A program made the translations under genes and the position numbers. From NCBI RefSeq assembly GCF_036588685.1, contig NC_086383.1, positions 63,005,448 through 63,069,447 of the forward strand: a stretch of DNA of 64,000 bases. Reading direction: 5' to 3'. This DNA is from Mytilus trossulus (lineage: Eukaryota > Mollusca > Bivalvia > Mytilida > Mytilidae). This document shows, in pieces, positions 57,497 through 64,000 of this stretch; position 1 is the stretch's first letter, and each line of letters begins with the position of its first letter. The notes below the pieces were generated by a model, which did not search any database, was not told the DNA's origin, and saw only the letters and a list, made by a program, of their open reading frames with translations.

Positions 57497-57596
57497 CTTT
57501 ATGTGGACTGCCTTGTGAACGTAAAGAGTCCGTGACTGACAAAATCCTTTACCACATTCTAAACACTTGAAAGGTTTCTCTTTGGCGTGGATGTAT
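57497..57596 (-). CDS. Odd-skipped-related TF, finger 3 exon
   Basis: Read on the minus strand after 'atattctctttag', this exon gives [20 protein letters not shown] and then [13 protein letters not shown]. It completes finger 2 (its second His) and encodes finger 3 with C-x2-C-x12-H-x3-H. The linker HAKEKPF and the core KGFCQSRTL are hallmarks of odd/bowl/OSR. It leaves in phase 0 at a strong donor, GTATGT (57496-57491). The same frame also stays open without splicing down to 57176, through retroelement copy E. Confidence 0.95.
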
Positions 57597-57699
57597 CTAA
57601 AGAGAATATTTTAATTTCTTCATTATAACATTCTTGAAATGTGTAAATCATTTGTCTGGTGTGGTTTTTTTTTTCTTTCTTTTTTAATTCGATGGATCA

Positions 57700-57815
57700 C
57701 TCGAACGCAGCATGGTTGAACCACAGGGGCTTGTTACAATTGCCAGGTTTACTATCCATACGAACCCCTGTGGTCGAACCAGAGACATATATGTGTGTAT
57801 ATATGTCTCTGGTTG
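57700..57815. repeat. Two adjacent hairpins in odd-skipped intron
   Basis: 'ggttgaaccacaggggcttg' at about 57712 pairs with 'cccctgtggtcgaacc' near 57780. Immediately after, 'ccagagacatatatgtgtgt' pairs with 'atatatgtctctgg'. The second hairpin shares its arms with the palindrome at 56700-56718. Confidence 0.6.
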
Positions 57816-57865
57816 AACTAATACTTGTAAACAATAGAACACATGGATTATGATGATTTTAAACT

Positions 57866-59125
57866 TATTACAGAAACACCTGCACATCACGATCAAGTTA
57901 AAACTGGATAGATTCAGTAACACTTTACATCGCGATTGAGCTAGAATTGGATAGATAAAAAACACCTGCATATCACAATTGAGCTAAAACTGGATTTATA
58001 CAGGAGCACCTGCAAATCACGATCACGGATTCAGCTAAAACTTGATAAACACAGAAGCACCTGCAAATCACGATTGAGATAAAACGTGATAAACAAAGGA
58101 GCTCCTACAAATCATGATTGAGCTAAAACTTCATTAACACTTGCAAATCACGGTTGAGCTAAAACTAGATAAACACAGGAGCCCCTGTAAATCACGATTG
58201 AGCTAAAACGTGATAAACACAGGAGCTCCTGCAAATCACGATTGAGCTAAAACTGGATAAACACAGGAGCACCTGCAAATCACGATTGAGCTAAAACTGG
58301 ATAAATATAGGAGCACCTGCAAATCACGATTGAGCTAAAACTAGATAAACACAGGGGCACCTGCAAATCACGATTGAGGAAAAACTAGATAAACACAGGA
58401 GCCCCTGCAAATCACGATTGAACTAAAACTGGATAAACACAGGAGCACCTGCTAATCACGATTGAGCTAAAACTGGATAAATGTAGGAGCACCTGCAAAT
58501 CACGATTGAGCTAAAACTAGATAAACACAGGGGCACCTGCAAACACGATTGGGGAAAAACTAGATAAACACAGGAGCCCCTGCAAATCACGATTGAGCTA
58601 AAACTAGATAAACACAGGAGCCCCTGCAAATCACGATTGAGCTAAAACTAGATAAACACAGGAGCCCCTGTAAATCACGATTGAGCTAAAACTGGATAAA
58701 TACTGGAGCACCTGCTAAAACTTGATAAATATAGGAGCACCTGCAAATCACGATTGAGCTAAAACGTGATAAACACAGGAGCTCCTGCAAATCACGATTG
58801 GGCTAAAATTTGATAAACACAGTAGCACCTGCATATCACGATTGAACTAAATCTTGATAAACACAGGAGTACCTGCAAAGCACGATTGAGCTAAAACAAG
58901 ATAAACACAGGGGCACCTGCAAATCACGATTGAGCTAAAACTAGATCTAGATAAACACAGGAGCACCTGCAAATCACGATTGAGTTAAAACTTAATAAAC
59001 ACACGTCAGGAGCACCTGCAAATCACGATTGGGCTATAATTTGATAATCACAGGAATATCTGCGATAAACTTGATAACACAGGAACACTTACAAATCACG
59101 ATTTAACTGATACTTGATGCACTAT
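57866..59125. repeat. Minisatellite, 44-bp unit, about 28 copies
   Basis: Unit: 'gagcacctgcaaatcacgat', 'tgagctaaaactggataaac', 'acag'. Central copies are highly similar and edge copies more diverged; a few have deletions (for example near 58700) or small insertions ('ctagatctagataaac', 58945). It occupies most of the 1.8-kb intron between the finger 2 and finger 3 exons of the odd-skipped gene. Within a copy, CACCTG is an E-box sequence; this may be incidental. Confidence 0.95.
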
Positions 59126-59385
59126 AATATCTATTCCTATTAGAACAAATTTTCTTTACCATTCATTCCGTATGGAACATACTTATTATACTGTGATATT
59201 TGTTCCTGTGTAAATAATATTCCAGAATAGTTCTTCCCTTTGGTACTTAAATTATGAAGGAACGTCTATTCCGTGACACGGTCACCTAAACACATATAGG
59301 GTAAGCTTGAATTAATACTTAAAGACGATTTTACTATGGAATTTGCTGTAATTCAATACTTAGAGTATAATTATAGAATTTTTAC

Positions 59386-59544
59386 CTGTGATCACGAAGA
59401 TGGTCCTGGCGACGGAACCGTTTATTACATACTGTACATGAAAAGGGACGTTCATCTGTGTGGGTACGAATGTGTATCAGTAGATTGTACGACTTGGTGA
59501 AATTCCGTCCACAGTACTCGCATACAAACTCTCTTTTTACTCTA
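59386..59544 (-). CDS. Odd-skipped-related TF, fingers 1-2 exon
   Basis: Minus strand, after 'acttttttcttacag', entering in phase 2: [21 protein letters not shown], then [20 protein letters not shown], then [13 protein letters not shown]. Finger 1 is complete (C-x2-C-x12-H-x3-H); finger 2 is split at the exon end, inside RDHR|YIH. The strings [17 protein letters not shown] and [10 protein letters not shown] identify the odd-skipped family, zinc-finger transcription factors in gut, kidney, limb or joint patterning of other animals. The usual glutamate in finger 1 (HERTH) is isoleucine here. Confidence 0.97.
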
Positions 59545-60454
59545 CTGTAAGAAAAAAGTACATAGATTCAATTTAATTTGTATTAAATTTATGTAAACAC
59601 GGTTGGCCCCAAGAGTGATTTTACACTTATTCTTCTGTTATAATTATTTACAGTAAAATCAAATGCATTGATTATACATTGGGTTTTTTTCGTGTTTTTT
59701 TTTAAACCTGTCAATATCAAAATTTAACGACCGGTCTATTTCTAGCGCATGTTCTATTTGTATTCCTCGCAACATCTTTATGCTGGATTTCAAGCATTAT
59801 CTGGCCTCAAATATATCTTAATCAATTACAATGCATATCTATAGAAGTGTTTAAAATGTAACAAACTATGGGTTCGTATAGGTAAATATTTATATTTAAT
59901 CGTGCTTTAATTTCATTTTAATCATTAAATATCTGATTTCAGTTATTAAGATTGTACTATTTAGAATTTCAAATACAGAAATGCGGTTCAGGCGTATCAA
60001 AAAAGGGGGCGATAACTTGAATTTTCTAACTCCTGTTTTGTTTGTTGCCGTACATCGGGAAAAGTCTGCTTTACATGTATATATAGATATTAGAGAATTT
60101 GTAAGCCGGTAATTGCCTACTTGAATTAATACAGAAAATCAAGCTCCCCTATTAACATCGCTTAATTATATGTACCATTTGCTTGTTTATTCGAATACTG
60201 TTCTATCGTAGATGTTTAAAACATTTATTGTTCAAGACCGATAATTTCAACTTAAAATTAATTTGAAATGGTTAATATATAAAGCGGCATAACTCAATAT
60301 ACTTTTCAGGGCAATGCGTTTAGCTGTAATAGTTTGCAAATAAATAAATAGGATTTTCAAATGATAAAATTATAAAACGAGGACAACTGGAAAATAATAA
60401 TGACTATTAAATCCCAGTTTTAAATCTGAGACTTATATACCATAACACAACCAC

Positions 60455-60515
60455 TGAATAGCAGGCTACTGACTTAGGACAGGCTCATGCATAATGTGGC
60501 GGGGTTAAACTGGTT
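60455..60515 (+). repeat. Mussel interspersed repeat scrap
   Basis: 'gcaggctactgacttaggac', 'aggctcatgcataatgtggc' and 'ggggttaaactgg' match the repeat at 42890-43015. Confidence 0.6.
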
Positions 60516-60603
60516 TATTTTCTTTTTTTATGTATTTCTGCTACTTTATAAAAACAAAATTGTCTGAGATGATAACATATTGGTGTATCTTTAGATGCAT
60601 TAC

Positions 60604-60702
60604 CTTGTTTTTACTGAACATATCCTCTTCCGACATGGTTTCGTTTTGCAGTTTATAAGTTCTTCTGGTTTGTCCGACATCTGTATCACAGAGTTACGCT
60701 GA
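60604..60702 (-). CDS. Odd-skipped-related TF, linker exon
   Basis: Minus strand, acceptor 'cttttctcag', donor GTAATG. Phase 2 in, phase 2 out: QRNSVIQMSDKPEELINCKT then K-P-C-RKRICSVKT. It is basic toward its end, just before the fingers, as in other odd-skipped proteins. No domain of its own. Confidence 0.8.
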
Positions 60703-60743
60703 CTGAGAAAAGAAATTTAATCATTTTAATTTCACTTTATATC

Positions 60744-61040
60744 ATTAGCCCAGTTGTCAACACTTCACTTCGGTGTTGACATGAATACATGTATCAATAA
60801 TGTAGACATTTTTCTATAAATTTCCTGTTTACAAAACTTTGATTTTTTCGAAAAACTAAGGATTTTCTTATCCCAGGCATATATTACCTTAGCCTTAGCT
60901 TCGCGGATTATTCAATGTGAAGAGTCAAAAATTAGTTTTATGGTTCAATAAATTCAAAATAGATAATAGCCATTCATTAAATGAGCGTCAATGATGGGTG
61001 TTATGTAGACGAAACGCGCGTCTGGCGTACTAAACTATAT
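60744..61040 (-). repeat. GACGAAACGCGCGTCT-family repeat in odd-skipped intron
   Basis: It contains 'agcccagttgtcaacacttc', 'acttcggtgttgacatgaat', 'tataaatttcctgtttacaa', 'ttttcttatcccaggcatat' and 'tagacgaaacgcgcgtctgg'. About 80 bp in its middle ('tcgcggattattcaatgtga' on) is foreign to the family. Confidence 0.85.
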
Positions 61041-61286
61041 ACTTTTTCACAAAATGTTACTTTATGTCACTTTATGTTGTTGGTTTTTTTTTATATAAAA
61101 TTTCATATAAAAATACTTCTAATTATGCTTATTTGCTTCAATAATTTCTGTGACGGATTTTGCATGCTCAGTGAAAACTGTTTATTAAAACAAATAAACA
61201 GAAATGCCTTAAATTCGTTTTTTCAATAATATAATGCTTTCATTTAACTTTTTTTTTATTTAGTTCTCTTTGCTTAAAGTCTGTAC

Positions 61287-61422
61287 CTGTTTTCAGTATT
61301 ATTTTTATGGCAAATCACGTGGCTTACTACAACGGCGTCTTTCATTGGGTCCCCGATGTGACCACGTGTGGCAGACAGGGCAAGATTCGCAAAGTCAAAT
61401 CGAAGTTCTCTGCTTTTAAGTT
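61287..61422 (-). CDS. Odd-skipped-related TF, conserved FDFANLA exon
   Basis: Minus strand, acceptor 'atattttatttcag', donor GTACAG. Phase 1 in, phase 2 out: L-K-S-RELRFDFANLALSATRGH, then I-G-DPMKDAVVVSHVICHKNN. The FDFANLA block is a known conserved region N-terminal to the fingers in OSR1/OSR2, independent support for the family call. Confidence 0.9.
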
Positions 61423-61734
61423 CTGAAATAAAATATCAAATATAAATTCTAACTAGTTTTCAAAATATCCTTCTGGCTTTAAAACACATTACTTTAGGAG
61501 ACTTGCAGCTCCGCAGCAGCATCAAACATGAGTAGCTTAATGCAATTTCGATTGATTGATAAACATAGCTTATAACATTTCAAAATGCCCATGGGAGATT
61601 GTATGTTCAAGATGGCTGTCATAGTCCTACAAAACCTTCAAATTTATTCTTATGTTGTTTTTTGCTTTCTCATAGTTTGACATATTCTATAGCCTTGGTA
61701 AAATTGATTGTTTTGTTATAAATTGTGTACATAA

Positions 61735-61845
61735 CTGCTCGTTAAAAATGCCGACTCATACGGTGACCTATAATTGTTAATGTTTGTGTCATTTTTGTGG
61801 ATAGTTGTCTCATTGGCAATCATACCACATCTTCTTTTTTATATC
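61735..61845 (-). repeat. Mussel 'gaagatgtggt' repeat fragment
   Basis: Inverse of the family: 'cggtgacctataattgttaa', 'tttttgtggatagttgtctc' and 'attggcaatcataccacatc'. It lies in the odd-skipped intron between the two N-terminal exons. Confidence 0.8.
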
Positions 61846-62000
61846 ATTGTGTCGGTCTAGTACAAATGAGGGTTAATATTCAAATCACATTAACATATTC
61901 TCGTCCTGAATAGGCATATATATTTGCCGGCTGGACGACCATCATTAAAAACTGACAATATCGCTTAGTTAATACAGAGTTCTAAATATTTTCTAATTAC

Positions 62001-62230
62001 CTGTATGGTCAGGTAAGCATATGTCTAGATTATTGACAGTTTCCAGATTTGTTTGGTTTGATTTACTGCAGGAAAAATATTTAATGAGTGACTGCAAAGG
62101 GAAGTAATTGGTGTCATCTCTGATGCAATCACGTGACTGCAAATGTGTGAATCTGAGGTGATACATGTACATGTGCATCTTCATCGTCGGGCACATGTAC
62201 GTTGGGTCCGTCATTATTATTGAGTACAAT
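62001..62230 (-). CDS. Odd-skipped-related TF, N-terminal exon
   Basis: Minus strand, after 'ttcttttcag'-like acceptor 'ctttctttcag', donor GTAATT; leaves in phase 1 and joins the 61422 exon as G|AA. The first in-frame ATG, 62214-62212, gives MTDPTYMCPTMKMHMYMYHL ... NLDICLPDHT, the start I favour. From there the five exons total 708 bases, 236 codons. The frame is open 15 bases further up to the acceptor, so an upstream coding exon is possible. The N-terminus is not conserved in this family, so this exon rests on phase and splice sites. Confidence 0.7.
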
Positions 62231-63100
62231 CTGAAAGAAAAGGCAGTTGTTTAAATTTTCGTTATTCGTTTAATCTATCAATAAGCAAATGAGAAAATCC
62301 TTCATTCGATCTGTGTTAGAATTCTTTTTTTCAAATAGATATGTAACACTTCTCATAAGTTGGTTGAATGTTCAGAAATATATGTGTACTACATATGCAT
62401 GCCCTCCTTTTTCATTGACAATTTGCAGCCCACGCTGACCAACTTTGTCCACCTTAGTTTCTATTGGATTTATTACTTATTTGTTATTGTCTAAAATGTG
62501 CAAAAAAATAAATGCCTCTGGTCGTGATAACACTAATAACTCTCAAAGTGAACTGGTTGTATTGCATATCGTGGGTATACTGTGGGGTAAGGGTTAATCC
62601 ATTAGTTTACACCATGAAAACAAGATTTATCCTTATATAAACTCGCCTTTTGAGATCAATAACATTAACGGTACCAATTTTCCTGCACCAGATGCGCATT
62701 TCGACATTACATGTCTCTTCAGTGATGCTCGTGGCCAAAATATTTGAAATCCAAAACTTATATAAAAGGTGAAGAGCTATAATTCAAAAGGTCCAAAAAG
62801 TATAACAAAATCCGTAAGGGAATCCGAGCTTAGCATGACGGTCCTGGGAGATACATTCCTAATTTATAATAATATAGAGGCTCGAAATAGATCTGTAAAA
62901 GTTGAAATTTTAATGATTTTTTGTTATCTATAGACATACTTTCAAAGGGATTGCCTTAGAATTGTTTGAAAATAATCAACGTGTATATTAAGGGAGATAA
63001 TAATTATCTTTGGAATTAATGTTTTATTTTCGAATAAAAGTTTGAAAACCAATTAACCCGTTCAAAATAACTTTTAGTAGTAAGTTTTTATTGAAAAGTA
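62231..63100. other. Upstream flank of odd-skipped gene, with repeat
   Basis: A repeat fragment at about 62680-62860 has 'ctgcaccagatgcgcatttc', 'gacattacatgtctcttcag', 'tgatgctcgtggccaaaata' and 'aggtgaagagctataattca'. No upstream exon, TATA box or CpG-rich promoter is obvious. Confidence 0.45.
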
Positions 63101-63104
63101 TATA

Positions 63105-63230
63105 TACGTGTGAGCCAAGGCTCCGTGTTGAAGGCCGTACTTTAACCTATAATGGTTTAATTTTTAAATTGTTATTTGGATGGACAGTTGTCTCATTGGC
63201 ACTCACACCACATCTTCCTATACCTATATA
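63105..63230 (-). repeat. Mussel 'gaagatgtggt' repeat fragment
   Basis: Inverse blocks 'gagccaaggctccgtgttga', 'aggccgtactttaacctata' and 'ttgtctcattggcactcaca' followed by 'ccacatcttcct'. Confidence 0.8.
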
Positions 63231-63270
63231 CGAATATATTTTCACTTATTTTGAAATCTATTTATTTGGA

Positions 63271-63369
63271 AGCTCAAAACGGACGGATTGTAAATTAATT
63301 GTCAGCTCAAAACGGACGGATTGTAAATTAATTGTCAGCTCAAAACGGACGGATAGTAAATTAATTGTC
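63271..63369 (+). repeat. 33-bp tandem repeat, three copies
   Basis: Three head-to-tail copies of 'agctcaaaacggacggattg' + 'taaattaattgtc' (63271, 63304, 63337), the third with one G/A change in the ACGGAT-AG region. The unit is a multiple of three, so a frame repeats SSKRTDCKLIV; I do not consider it a gene. Confidence 0.9.
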
Positions 63370-64000
63370 ATTGTTTAGATACCCTACTACCGTATCATCA
63401 CAATTGACATTGTACAGCCATTAAATTAAAATAACATAAATAAGAAATAATTTATGACAGTTTAGTCAAGTGCAGTGCTCCATAAAATTAGCTGCAGATT
63501 AGGAGGTAGTTTTCGGATGTACATTTCAAAGCGACATGAAACTGATTAATTTGTCAAAATCAACATAAAGATAACGAATTTATCAAGCAATATAGCACAG
63601 AACACACATCGGAGACATTAAAGGTTGAAATACAACACGAATTTAATTGTTGCTGATGTGTAAACGAAGTGTTTGTAGGAGTCTGGATAATCTTTAATTT
63701 GGGTCACATTTAACCCACACAGAAGGTGATACTTCAACCTAAATATTTAGTAACTTTATTTTCATGTTTTATGATGTATAATGAGAGGAACAATTATATT
63801 GTCAATATATAAATTGTGTATAATTCTGCCTCATGACTTCAAGATATGTGAAAAGATAGCTGTTGATAGAGAAGGCATGTCGTCAAAAATAGTCTTTTTA
63901 TAGATATTAACACTTATAAGTTTTTGCACTAGTACTGCTAATTTTTTCTGTCCATCGTTTAGTAATTTATAAAAAAAAAAAAATTCTTCAGTAATAATAC
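63370..64000. other. AT-rich end of window, nothing recognised
   Basis: No gene, repeat boundary or RNA seen. Confidence 0.4.

Noticed and set aside
63091..63378. Frame with SSKRTDCKLIV repeated three times
   Set aside because: The 33-bp tandem repeat is a multiple of three and the frame begins inside a dispersed mussel repeat; no start context, splice partner or domain.
1..64000. CRISPR array, operon or prokaryotic defence island
   Set aside because: The tandem arrays here (44-bp minisatellite, 33-bp and 148-bp repeats) have no unique spacers, and all genes are intron-bearing or in a metazoan repeat context.

Overview
The window is eukaryotic: AT-rich, intron-bearing and very dense in interspersed repeats. 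Several repeat families match, from memory, repeats that are abundant in mussels. These include the repeat containing GACGAAACGCGCGTCT, the one containing 'gaagatgtggtatga..gccaatgagacaact', tRNA-derived SINEs and small palindromic TIR elements. Together they point to a bivalve of the Mytilus type. No bacterial operon, CRISPR array or rRNA is present. The species call is an inference from the repeats and from gene style.

Four host genes or gene parts can be supported. (1) A plus-strand gene, about 18.6-29.5 kb, is split into at least seven exons with matching phases. It encodes an EGF-like protein with three nearly identical EGF exons, then a six-cysteine module with beta-defensin-like spacing, then a 99-residue C-terminal domain. 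(2) 40637-41116 (+) is a compact intronless gene for a 159-residue protein that looks like the ADP-ribosyltransferase fold. (3) About 45.0-54.9 kb (+) is a multi-exon gene for a protein I do not recognise, with introns full of repeats. (4) 57497-62230 (-) holds five exons of an odd-skipped-related (OSR/odd/bowl) transcription factor with three C2H2 fingers; every exon junction is phase-consistent.

The rest is mobile and repetitive DNA. 0-18 kb holds no gene I can support. It carries a pentanucleotide microsatellite, a 1.2-kb TIR element, a hAT-type element with a perfect 8-bp target duplication, a tRNA-derived SINE and several hairpin MITEs. A second hAT-type element of 2.0 kb, also with a perfect 8-bp target duplication, lies at 19.3-21.4 kb. 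A reverse-transcriptase retroelement family (YIDD, Penelope-like or another non-LTR type) has one long copy in an intron of the EGF gene and six or more truncated or decayed copies. 30.3-31.8 kb is a tandem duplication with a period of about 0.76-0.79 kb. 32.1-32.9 kb is a tandem dimer of the commonest repeat. 57.9-59.1 kb is a minisatellite with a 44-bp unit inside an OSR intron.

The four genes show no functional link to one another. Exon boundaries were placed by eye from GT/AG sites and reading-phase agreement; 5' ends and first exons are mostly unresolved.
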